A stretch of DNA of 5,104 nucleotides, from NCBI GenBank assembly GCA_026394095.1, contig JAPKYY010000800.1:1-5104 (forward strand), written 5' to 3'. The position numbers and the translations under genes were made by a program. The DNA comes from Acidobacteriota bacterium (GTDB lineage Bacteria; Acidobacteriota; Terriglobia; Bryobacterales; Bryobacteraceae). Positions 1 to 5,104 of this stretch are shown piece by piece. How positions within the stretch are numbered: the stretch's first letter is position 1; every line of letters starts with the position of its first letter. The notes beneath the pieces were generated by a model, which saw nothing but the letters and a program-made list of their open reading frames with translations, ran no database searches and had not been told where the DNA came from.

Positions 1-2
1 TG

Positions 3-419
3 AGCTCACTCAAAGGGAAAGATGTGGTGCTGGTTTTTTACCGCGGCTACTGGTGACCTTATTGCGCAACGCAACTAGTTGAGTTGCACAAGCTGATTCC
101 GGCTGAGCGGAAGGATCGTACGGTGATTGTGGCGATTGCGCCGGATGCGATGGAGAAGTTGGGAGATATCATCCCGAAGGTGAAAGCCAAGACGGATGGA
201 CAGTTTCTGGTGACGCTGCTGAGCGATGCCGATCATATGGTGATTGACCGGTATGGGTTGCTGAATGTGGAAGCGGCAGCAAGGGGGAGATTTTTACCTC
301 ATCCGACGACTTATGTGTTGGACCGGAAGGGTGTCGTTCGTTGGAAGTTTACGGAGAAGGACTATAAGGTGAGGCCGACGAATGAGGTGATTTTGAAGGA
401 GTTGCTGAAGCTGGAGTAG
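3..419 (+). CDS. Prx-like (AhpC/TSA, thioredoxin-fold) thiol oxidoreductase, probable selenoprotein with Sec at TGA 54-56; 5' end beyond the window
   Basis: Likely a cytoplasmic peroxide or disulfide reductase of the AhpC/TSA family. The frame is open from the left edge through 138 codons to TAG at 417-419, apart from one TGA at 54-56. Around it the translation reads VVLVFYRGYW-TGA-PYCATQLVEL. In this family the motif is YRGYWCPYC, so the TGA occupies the catalytic Cys position and the second Cys (C21 of the visible part) is kept, giving a UxxC pair. Downstream the fold continues normally: a beta strand RTVIVAIAPD, then HPTTYVLDRKGVVRW with the conserved Pro before the last strands, and a C-terminal helix. 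A hairpin directly after the TGA fits a bacterial SECIS. The first in-frame start after the TGA is TTG at 84, which would give a product without an active site. The alternative is a Cys-to-stop mutation (TGC/TGT to TGA). No decay is visible over the following 120 codons. The start codon is outside the window. Confidence 0.85.
54..56 (+). other. In-frame UGA, probable selenocysteine codon
   Basis: This TGA lies in frame between TGG (51-53) and CCT (57-59) and takes the place of the first Cys of the family's YRGYWCPYC active site. Homology continues on both sides in the same frame, with no frameshift. Read as Sec it gives W-U-P-Y-C, the UxxC redox arrangement known from Prx-like and thioredoxin-like bacterial selenoproteins. 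Decoding would need selA, selB, selC and selD elsewhere in the genome. None of these is in the window. Confidence 0.75.
62..91 (+). promoter_or_regulatory. Candidate bacterial SECIS hairpin
   Basis: The RNA just after the UGA can fold in two registers. Register A pairs 71-76 (GCAACU) with 82-87 (AGUUGC): six contiguous pairs closing a five-base loop AGUUG at 77-81. Its G is the second loop base, and the loop begins 20 nt after the UGA. Register B pairs 62-64 with 89-91, 66-70 with 83-87 and 72-74 with 79-81, with two mismatches (C65/A88 and G71/A82). As recalled, the bacterial SECIS consensus asks for a short stem, a small apical loop with a G in its first two bases, and a loop roughly 16-37 nt past the UGA. 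Register A meets all three. The hairpin was found by eye; no folding energy was calculated. Confidence 0.55.
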
Positions 420-460
420 CATGGCTTCCTCGCTGGCACGTGTATTGAAGGCAAAGATAC

Positions 461-757
461 TTAGCTTTGGCGAATTTCCTCAGAGTGAATTGATCGCGCT
501 CGAGGAGGATTCGTAGAGTTTCTGTTTTGCACTCTTCCGAAGGGCAGGACCAAGCCAATAGCCGGCGGGGGCAAGGGCTTCCCATCCCGTCTATAGAGCT
601 CAATCACTTCATCGACGGCAGCACACAACTGCTCGAAAACTGTCACCTCGTCCTGACCGTGGCAGCCTCCGTAGAGTAATCCGGGACAGCTTCATACGAA
701 GCAGCCATCTTCGTTGGACCACTCGACGATCTTGATGTAGTTTACTCTCTCCTTCAT
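461..757 (-). pseudogene. Decayed HicB-like antitoxin gene with an internal stop
   Basis: HicB proteins are the antitoxin partners of the HicA mRNA-degrading toxin. Reading from ATG at 757-755, the translation is NYIKIVEWSNEDGCFV, then TGA (694-692), then SCPGLLYGGCHGQDEVTV and FEQLCAAVDEVIELYRRDGKPLPPP. This matches the HicB core (VEWSxEDxCFVGxCPG, GGCHGxDE, helix, DGKPLP) except that the family's Gly is a TGA, one base from GGA. After LPPPAIG the tail (RVQNRNSTNPPRARSIHSEEIRQS, in part) no longer looks like HicB, where TAG followed by a basic segment or a ribbon-helix-helix domain is usual. That suggests a second lesion or a truncation before TAA at 463-461. No HicA partner is visible on either side. 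Only a GAGG-like ribosome site precedes the ATG. The family call is good; the pseudogene call rests on the stop and the odd tail. Confidence 0.7.
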
Positions 758-877
758 CTCGTAGCCTCTTCGATTGACAAAGCCATGCCTCTCAAAATCG
801 GCAAATAGCTAATGTATCTTCTCAGGCATTCATTCCAACTATCCCGATTGAAAGCGTCCGGCTGCCCTGCCAATCGC

Positions 878-2242
878 CTATTTCGAAGCTGCAGGAGACG
901 CAGGCTCGAAGGACAGGCGCAGTGTAAACTCTCGCCGCAGGAGAGCAAGGCTGAAGAGGCACTGGGCCGCGCCAGCAGCAACGGCGAGATACCAGAGTTC
1001 CGTAAGGACGAAGCCAGCGCGACGAGAGAGCCAGAGTGCCGGGAAGACGAAGATCAGCAGTCGCATTACTGAGCTTAAGAGGGCGGGCCAGGCATTGCCC
1101 ATCGCCTGGAAGAGCGAAGAACTTGTGAAGGTAAGGCCGAAGGCGAGGAAGCCCCAAGAGAGGATGCGCAGGTAGTCGGCGGCATAGGTGATGACTGGCG
1201 GGTCTGAAGTGAAGAACTTCACCAGCGCGTCCGGGGATAGATGGCAGAGGATCGTCATTACCGACATGAGACTGGCAGCCATGATTGCGGCGGTGCGGAA
1301 GGTCTCGCGAACACGATCGGCTTTCATCGCGCCGAAGTTCTGGGCGGCCAAGGGGGAGGCTGCGAAACTTACGGCCATTACGGGCAGGAAGAGAGATTGC
1401 ATCAGACGGACACCAATGCCGAAGCCGGCTTGGGCGTCTGCGCCCTGATCGCGAATGATGCTGTAGACAAATGCAGAGTAAACCGCCATGATCAGGAACT
1501 CACCACCGGAGGGGAGGCCGATTGCAAGCAGACGCTTCCAGATATCGATGCGCGGAGAGAAGGATGCTGCGCTGAAGCGAACGAAGCTGGCGTTTTTAAC
1601 GAAGTAGAGAGATAGGGCCGCGACGCCGATGATGAGGGCAATGAGAGTGGCGAGACCCGCTCCTTCTGTGCCCATCGGGATACCGGTACCCCAGCCGACG
1701 ATCAGGACTGGTGCGAGGATGGCGTTGATGGCGACGGTGAGAACCTGTACCACCATGGTGGGCTTGACGACACCGGTGGCGCGCAGGGCGGAGCTCATAG
1801 AGACAAGAGCAAACTGCAGGGCAAATGCGGGAACGAGGTATTTCAAGTAGCCGCTGGCGGCAGCCAGAGTTGCCGCATCGGCGCTGAGCCAGCGGCAATA
1901 CGAGTCTTGAAAGATCAGGCCAAAGAGCAGGAAGGTGCAGCCGAGGACAACCGAGAGCAGGCAGGATTGATCAAAAACGGACTGGGCATCGGCTTGATCT
2001 CGCCGGCCTGCGGCCTGGGCAATCAGACTGGTTGTGCCGACGCCGAGCATCTGGGTGAGTGCGAGGATGACCATCATGAGATTGCCAGCCAGACCGACTC
2101 CGGCGATAGCAGGGCCACCGAGGGATGAGACGAAGTAGAGATCAACGAGGAAGTAGAGGGTCTGCACAACCATGCTGATCGCGATGAAGGAGGCGAGTTC
2201 GATCAGGTGGCGTGGGATAGAACCCTGGGTGAGATCTTTCAC
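878..2242 (-). CDS. MATE family multidrug/cation antiporter
   Basis: An inner-membrane exporter of 454 residues, the usual MATE length, expected to push cationic drugs or metabolites out in exchange for Na+ or H+. The N terminus (DLTQGSIPRHLIELASFIAI, then VVQTLYFLVDLYFVSSLG) is the typical first MatE segment. Two similar halves are seen, roughly residues 14-210 and 235-435, each with about six hydrophobic helices. Family landmarks include ALRATGVVKPTM near 152-163 and its second-half counterpart LFQAMGNAWPAL near 377-388. The start is GTG at 2242-2240. An in-frame TAA only three codons upstream (2254-2252) excludes a longer protein, and the MATE N terminus begins right after the GTG. No good Shine-Dalgarno site precedes it. 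The gene stops at TAG (880-878) and is divergent from the cytochrome gene with 78 bases between the two starts. The substrate cannot be told from sequence. Confidence 0.93.
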   Translation of the reverse strand: MKDLTQGSIPRHLIELASFIAISMVVQTLYFLVDLYFVSSLGGPAIAGVGLAGNLMMVILALTQMLGVGTTSLIAQAAGRRDQADAQSVFDQSCLLSVVLGCTFLLFGLIFQDSYCRWLSADAATLAAASGYLKYLVPAFALQFALVSMSSALRATGVVKPTMVVQVLTVAINAILAPVLIVGWGTGIPMGTEGAGLATLIALIIGVAALSLYFVKNASFVRFSAASFSPRIDIWKRLLAIGLPSGGEFLIMAVYSAFVYSIIRDQGADAQAGFGIGVRLMQSLFLPVMAVSFAASPLAAQNFGAMKADRVRETFRTAAIMAASLMSVMTILCHLSPDALVKFFTSDPPVITYAADYLRILSWGFLAFGLTFTSSSLFQAMGNAWPALLSSVMRLLIFVFPALWLSRRAGFVLTELWYLAVAAGAAQCLFSLALLRREFTLRLSFEPASPAASK

Positions 2243-2320
2243 GGCCTGATTTTAGCGCAGGCGCTGTCAAGTTCGCGTGATCGTTGTGGAGCGGGAATCT
2301 CGCTATGTAGGATAGAAACT
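2243..2320. promoter_or_regulatory. Divergent intergenic region between MATE and cytochrome genes
   Basis: These 78 bases must hold both start regions unless the promoters lie inside the genes. On the minus strand a TAAAAT (2254-2249) ends six bases before the GTG of the MATE gene. If it is a -10 box, transcription would begin at or next to the start codon, which fits the lack of a ribosome site. A perfect inverted repeat AGCGC-AG-GCGCT at 2254-2265 abuts this box and could be an operator. On the plus strand AGGA at 2309-2312 stands eight bases before the cytochrome ATG and decides its start. No convincing plus-strand promoter was seen. Confidence 0.35.
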
Positions 2321-4081
2321 ATGTTTAAGAAAATTGCGCTCGTGCTGTTTGCCCTGATTGTAGTGGCAGGTGTGGTGGCTTATCCGAAGCTGAAGCAGTT
2401 GAAGGTAGTAACGCCTGAGTATCAGGTGCCGGGGCAATTGGTGAAGCTCGAGCAGGGTTGGAATGCTGAGCAACAGAAGCAGTTTCATCACACCCCGCAA
2501 GGTACACGGCTGGTACGTTACGAGTGGTTTCTGGCGTTGGAGCAGCCGTGCTTCTTTGGTTGCGGGCCGTTTGCCAGTCAGGAGTATCTTGGGCGCTTCG
2601 GGTTTCTGGCTGGAGATCGCGACCCGAAGTTGAACCCGGATGCTTTGCCGGTGGGACTAGCGCGACAAACAGATTTCGCTGACCCGGTGAGCGGGACAAG
2701 TTACCCGGTGCTTGGGCTGACTTGCGCAGCTTGCCACACGGGTGAGTTGCACTACAAAAACTATGCCGTGCGGATCGAGGGCGGCGTGGCAATGATTCAG
2801 CCGACTGAGTTTCAGAAAGCGCTAGGAATCGCACTTGTAATGACGGATATGCTGCCGTGGCGGTATAGCAAGTTTGCAGAGAAGGTGCTTGGGCCGCAGG
2901 CGACTGAGGCAGACCGGGCGAAGCTGAAGCAGGAGTTTGGAGCGTTTATCGAGAAGGCGAAGGCCGAGCTGGCATTGGTGCAGACGCGGAACTTGTATCC
3001 GAATGACGCCGGATTTGGGCGGACCGATGCGCTGACGCGGATCGGAAATCAGGTGTTTGGGGCCGATATGCAGAAGCCGGAGAATTATGCGCAGGCCAAT
3101 GCTCCGGTGAGGTTCCCGCAGGTTTGGGATGCGTCGTGGTTTACATGGGTGCAGTACAACTCGTCGATTGCGGATCCGCTGGTGCGGAATATCGGTGAGG
3201 CGCTGGGAGTAAGGGCGATGGCGAAGTTGTATGGCCCGGATGCCAAGGAGTTCAAGAGCAGTGTCAACATGACGGGACTTAAGACGCTGGAAGATTTGCT
3301 ATCAGGGCCTGAGCCTTATACGGGATTGCAGTCGCCGAAGTGGCCTTCGGTCTTCCCTGCCCTGGATGCTGCGAAAGTGGCAGAAGGCGCGGCTCTTTAT
3401 GAGCAGCATTGCGCGGGTTGCCATATGCCGTCGATTGACAAGTTGAAGGCGGATCTGGGGTCTGCTGCACCCAGATATTGGGTGAGCAATGCGAGTGGCA
3501 AGCGGTTTCTCGATTTGCTCGATGTACAGGTGGTGGATGTAGGCACCGATGGACGTTCGGCGATGGACTTTATTGCGCGTTCGGCAGATAGCGGGGATCT
3601 TGGGAAGGCACGTATTTCGGCTGGAGTGGGACTGGAACTGGTAACGAAGGGAATTCGGGATCAGTTCTTTATCCGGGCCGGGTATTCAGCCGAGCAGAAG
3701 GCAGAGTGGATGGGGTACAGGGAGGAGAATGCGGCGGCTGTGAGATCGAAGCCGATCTATAAGGCTCGCCCGCTGAACGGGGTCTGGGCGATTGCGCCTT
3801 ATTTGCATAATGGGTCGGTGCCGAGTCTGTATGAGTTGCTGGCATCGAAGGAGCAGCGCGGGATGCCTGTGTTCTGGCTGGGCAACAAACAGTTTGACCC
3901 GGTAAAGGTGGGCTATGAGCAGAAGGAGTTTGAGGGTGGTACGCGGTTTGATTATTCGCTGCCGGGGAATAGCAATTCCGGACACTGGTTTCAAGATGGA
4001 CCTCGTGGCCGGGGAGTCGTTGGACCGGCGCTTAGCGACGCTCAGAGGTGGGCTCTGGTGGAGTATATAAAGTCGTTGTAA
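2321..4081 (+). CDS. Exported diheme cytochrome c of the MauG / cytochrome c peroxidase / RoxA-like group
   Basis: A 586-residue c-type cytochrome. Residues 1-20 (MFKKIALVLFALIVVAGVVA) are a Sec signal or membrane anchor, placing it in the periplasm or outside. Two heme attachment sites are clear: CAACH at 135-139 and CAGCH at 364-368. Near the C terminus YLHNGSVPSLYELL (His496) is the signature of MauG-like diheme enzymes, followed by FDPVKVGY, LPGNSNSGHWF (His555) and a final LSDAQRWALVEYIKSL helix. His496 or His555 could be the distal heme ligand. The rubber oxygenase RoxA is a distant relative of this type, but peroxidase or another diheme oxidation chemistry is equally possible, and the substrate is unknown. 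ATG 2321 was chosen because AGGA lies eight bases before it and the signal peptide begins there. The frame is open 38 codons further upstream, but that stretch overlaps the MATE start and resembles no signal. An extra CFFGC pair occurs at 77-81. Confidence 0.85.
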   Translation: MFKKIALVLFALIVVAGVVAYPKLKQLKVVTPEYQVPGQLVKLEQGWNAEQQKQFHHTPQGTRLVRYEWFLALEQPCFFGCGPFASQEYLGRFGFLAGDRDPKLNPDALPVGLARQTDFADPVSGTSYPVLGLTCAACHTGELHYKNYAVRIEGGVAMIQPTEFQKALGIALVMTDMLPWRYSKFAEKVLGPQATEADRAKLKQEFGAFIEKAKAELALVQTRNLYPNDAGFGRTDALTRIGNQVFGADMQKPENYAQANAPVRFPQVWDASWFTWVQYNSSIADPLVRNIGEALGVRAMAKLYGPDAKEFKSSVNMTGLKTLEDLLSGPEPYTGLQSPKWPSVFPALDAAKVAEGAALYEQHCAGCHMPSIDKLKADLGSAAPRYWVSNASGKRFLDLLDVQVVDVGTDGRSAMDFIARSADSGDLGKARISAGVGLELVTKGIRDQFFIRAGYSAEQKAEWMGYREENAAAVRSKPIYKARPLNGVWAIAPYLHNGSVPSLYELLASKEQRGMPVFWLGNKQFDPVKVGYEQKEFEGGTRFDYSLPGNSNSGHWFQDGPRGRGVVGPALSDAQRWALVEYIKSL

Positions 4082-4133
4082 CGAGAGTCCTGCCACCAGG
4101 GCAGCATGAGTAGCCTGAAGAGGCGATAGAAGC

Positions 4134-4181
4134 GGACTACCTTTAAAAACTTTAATTGAATCTTAAGGACAGGAGTAGTCC
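4134..4181. repeat. Inverted repeat GGACTAC / GTAGTCC
   Basis: A perfect seven-base inverted repeat: GGACTAC at 4134-4140 and GTAGTCC at 4175-4181. The arms are separated by an AT-rich 34-base centre. It begins 53 bases after the cytochrome stop and its right arm lies inside the candidate promoter of the small peptide gene. It could be an operator, or the stem of a weak structure at the end of the cytochrome message. No T-run follows, so it is a poor intrinsic terminator. A short hairpin CTGCC-ACCAG-GGCAG (4090-4104) lies nearer the stop and also lacks a T-run. Confidence 0.35.
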
Positions 4182-4195
4182 TAGGCGGGTAATAT
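4166..4195 (+). promoter_or_regulatory. Candidate sigma-70-type promoter for the 47-residue peptide gene
   Basis: AGGACA (4166-4171) matches four of six -35 bases. After an 18-base gap TAATAT (4190-4195) matches four of six -10 bases. Transcription would then begin near 4202, giving a leader of about 42 bases. The pairing is plausible but not strong. Confidence 0.35.
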
Positions 4196-4200
4196 TTGTA

Positions 4201-4220
4201 CAGCGCGTGAAAAACCGCTG
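4201..4220 (+). promoter_or_regulatory. Leader hairpin before the peptide gene
   Basis: CAGCG (4201-4205) pairs perfectly with CGCTG (4216-4220). With C4206 bulged, GT (4207-4208) can also pair with AC (4214-4215) around a GAAAA loop. If transcription begins near 4202 the hairpin would sit at the very 5' end of the mRNA, leaving the ribosome site at 4229-4233 free. This is the arrangement expected of a stabilised, well-expressed message, but that role is inferred. Confidence 0.3.
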
Positions 4221-4243
4221 AATGAATTAGGAGAAATATACCA

Positions 4244-4387
4244 ATGAAAAAGTTTGCGTCTTTGCTGCTCACCCTGTCCCTCGTGATGGGCGTTGCCACC
4301 GTGTCCTTCGCTCAGGATGCCCCCAAGAAGGAAGAGAAGAAGGAAAAGAAGGGCAAGAAGAAGATGGAAGAAAAGAAGCCTGCATAA
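4244..4387 (+). CDS. Small secreted Lys/Glu-rich peptide, 47 residues, function unknown
   Basis: No known function is recognised. The peptide starts with a textbook Sec signal: a MKK basic end, a hydrophobic core ASLLLTLSLVMGVATV, and a likely signal peptidase site after SFA (residues 21-23). The predicted mature part is only 24 residues, QDAPKKEEKKEKKGKKKMEE plus KKPA, almost all Lys and Glu with no Cys or aromatic residue, so it should be extended or helical and highly charged. AGGAG at 4229-4233, ten bases before the ATG, is a strong ribosome site. The gene has its own leader and a strong terminator, which argues for a real transcription unit despite its size. By impression, similar short signal-plus-Lys-rich peptides occur in Acidobacteriota. 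Possible roles include binding polyanions or envelope surfaces, but nothing in the sequence settles this. Confidence 0.75.
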   Translation: MKKFASLLLTLSLVMGVATVSFAQDAPKKEEKKEKKGKKKMEEKKPA

Positions 4388-4391
4388 GGTA

Positions 4392-4420
4392 TTCGTTCTT
4401 TAGTCTTTTCGAGTAACGAA
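4392..4420. repeat. Short inverted repeat TTCGTT / AACGAA
   Basis: TTCGTT at 4392-4397 is the perfect reverse complement of AACGAA at 4415-4420, with a 17-base spacer. It lies between the peptide stop codon and the terminator stem. It may be a small extra 3' structure on the peptide mRNA or simple chance. Confidence 0.2.
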
Positions 4421-4466
4421 AAAAAATGCCGCGCCTGGGATCATTCCCTGGCGCGGCATTTACTTT
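4419..4466. terminator. Strong bidirectional intrinsic terminator
   Basis: Bases 4424-4435 pair perfectly with 4450-4461 (12 pairs, core TGCCGCGCC / GGCGCGGCA). After a single T/T mismatch GGGA (4437-4440) pairs with TCCC (4445-4448) around the loop TCAT. On the plus strand the stem ends in TTTACTTTT. On the minus strand the eight A residues at 4419-4426 give a run of U. It lies between the convergent peptide gene and guanylyltransferase gene and can end both messages. Confidence 0.9.
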
Positions 4467-4473
4467 TAGAGAC

Positions 4474-5104
4474 TTAAAGCAGGCTGTCGCGGCGCTGCTT
4501 CTCAAGAAGCTTGACGATCTGGCCGACATTTTGTGCTTTGTCGCGGTCGAGGACGAGTAGTGCGTCCGGGGTGTCGACGACAACGAGGTTCTTAACGCCG
4601 AGCATGGCTACGAGCTTGCCCGGGGCGTCAACGTAGTTGCCAGTGCTGTCGTTGAAGATAGCTTCGCCGCGAGAGGCGTTACCTTCTGTGTCGTGCTTCT
4701 GAAGGTCATAGACGGCACTCCAGGAGCCGACGTCGTTCCAGCCGAAGTCCGGTGCAGGGACGCCGAGGATGCCTTTTTCTTTTTCGAGAACGGCATAGTC
4801 GATCGAGATGTCTTCGCAGAGAGGGAAAACGCGGGAGAGTTCGGGGAAGAAGTCTGGGCTCAGGAATGGGGGAAGACCCCGGATGAGCTTGGAGGTCTTG
4901 GGAAGGTGGTTGTCGAGGGCTTCCAGGAGCCGTGAGGCCTGCCAGAAGAACATGCCGGCGTTCCAGTAATAGTTGCCGGACTTGAGGAATTTCTTTGCTG
5001 TTGGGAGGTCTGGCTTTTCGCAGAAGCGGGTGATCGGGACGGTGTCGAGGCTACCGAAGGCGGTCTTCTTGGGGAATTCGATGTAGCCGTAGCCGGTTTC
5101 GGGG
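4474..5104 (-). CDS. manC: Mannose-1-phosphate guanylyltransferase, C-terminal part; 5' end beyond the window
   Basis: This enzyme makes GDP-mannose from mannose-1-phosphate and GTP in the cytoplasm, feeding capsule, O-antigen, exopolysaccharide or glycan synthesis. The visible 209 residues begin PETGYGYIEF, a nucleotidyltransferase motif found in this family, followed by FCEKPDLPTAKKFLKSGNYY and WNAGMFFW (sugar-phosphate side of the active site), ISIDYAVLEK, then FGWNDVGSWSAVYDL, the family's highly typical metal and substrate loop. The protein ends soon after NLVVVDTPDALLVLDRDKAQ and a short helix, at TAA 4476-4474. No phosphomannose isomerase domain follows, so it is the single-domain type and not the fused AlgA/ManC form. 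The frame is uninterrupted to the right edge. Roughly the first 150 residues, including the GxGxRLxP-type nucleotide loop, would lie outside. The gene ends at the shared terminator. Confidence 0.92.
   Translation of the reverse strand, partial: PETGYGYIEFPKKTAFGSLDTVPITRFCEKPDLPTAKKFLKSGNYYWNAGMFFWQASRLLEALDNHLPKTSKLIRGLPPFLSPDFFPELSRVFPLCEDISIDYAVLEKEKGILGVPAPDFGWNDVGSWSAVYDLQKHDTEGNASRGEAIFNDSTGNYVDAPGKLVAMLGVKNLVVVDTPDALLVLDRDKAQNVGQIVKLLEKQRRDSLL

Noticed and set aside
84..419. A stand-alone 111-residue gene starting at TTG 84
   Set aside because: It would begin inside the thioredoxin fold, after the active site. Homology runs upstream through the TGA to the window edge, and no clear ribosome site lies before 84.
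692..694. Second in-frame TGA (HicB-like gene) as another selenocysteine codon
   Set aside because: The family has Gly at this position, not Cys, the change from GGA is a single base, and the gene's tail is also degraded. Decay is the simpler reading.
758..877. Possible C-terminus of a gene upstream of the HicB relic, or a MATE terminator
   Set aside because: The frame ending at the ATGA overlap (754-757) runs back into the MATE coding region out of frame and matches nothing known. No clear hairpin with a T-run was found on the minus strand.
2265..2270. Minus-strand TTGACA as -35 box of the MATE gene
   Set aside because: It is a perfect hexamer, but only ten bases separate it from TAAAAT, and a 17-base gap leads to no -10-like sequence.
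2207..2320. A 38-codon N-terminal extension of the cytochrome
   Set aside because: It overlaps the start of the divergent MATE gene, has no export signal or ribosome site, and would bury the clear signal peptide that starts at 2321.
2549..2563. CFFGC as a third heme attachment site
   Set aside because: The spacing is Cx3C and no His follows, so it is not a CxxCH heme motif.
2325..2834. Long open frame antisense to the cytochrome gene (169 codons, minus strand), and similar ones opposite the MATE and guanylyltransferase genes
   Set aside because: The translations are low in recognisable domains, rich in Ser/Pro/Arg as expected for shadows of GC-rich genes, and lie wholly opposite well-supported genes.
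1..5104. Genome-wide reassignment of UGA (to Gly or Trp)
   Set aside because: The other genes (MATE, cytochrome, small peptide, guanylyltransferase), about 1300 codons, contain no in-frame TGA and use TGG and GGN normally.

Overview
The window looks like part of a bacterial chromosome of moderately high GC. The best guess, by inference from protein flavour only, is Acidobacteriota or a relative. Supporting hints are a Prx-like protein with the YRGYWxPYC active site, a diheme RoxA/MauG-type cytochrome, a tiny Lys/Glu-rich secreted peptide, and a single-domain mannose-1-phosphate guanylyltransferase. Nothing here is decisive for taxonomy: there is no rRNA and no marker gene.

Layout, left to right. 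(1) 3-419, plus: the 3' part of an AhpC/TSA-type (peroxiredoxin-like) gene whose reading frame is crossed by an in-frame TGA at 54-56, exactly where the family has its catalytic Cys (YRGYW-UGA-PYC). A hairpin sits just downstream, so the likely product is a selenocysteine protein. (2) 461-757, minus: a decayed HicB-like antitoxin gene with a true nonsense TGA. (3) 878-2242, minus: an intact MATE-family multidrug/Na+ antiporter starting at GTG. (4) 2321-4081, plus and divergent from MATE: a 586-residue exported diheme cytochrome c. (5) 4082-4243: a regulatory gap with an inverted repeat, a candidate promoter and a leader hairpin, feeding (6) 4244-4387, plus: a 47-residue secreted charged peptide. 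(7) 4419-4466: a strong hairpin terminator that serves both strands. (8) 4474-5104, minus: the C-terminal 209 residues of a mannose-1-phosphate guanylyltransferase.

The genes do not form one operon. They face different ways and mix redox or envelope functions (peroxiredoxin-like, cytochrome, GDP-mannose supply, efflux). The most rewarding item is the Prx-like selenoprotein. Gene callers would truncate it to start at the TTG at 84 and lose its active site. A second in-frame TGA, in the HicB relic, makes a useful contrast: it replaces an expected Gly and lies in a gene with a degraded tail, so it reads as decay and not recoding.
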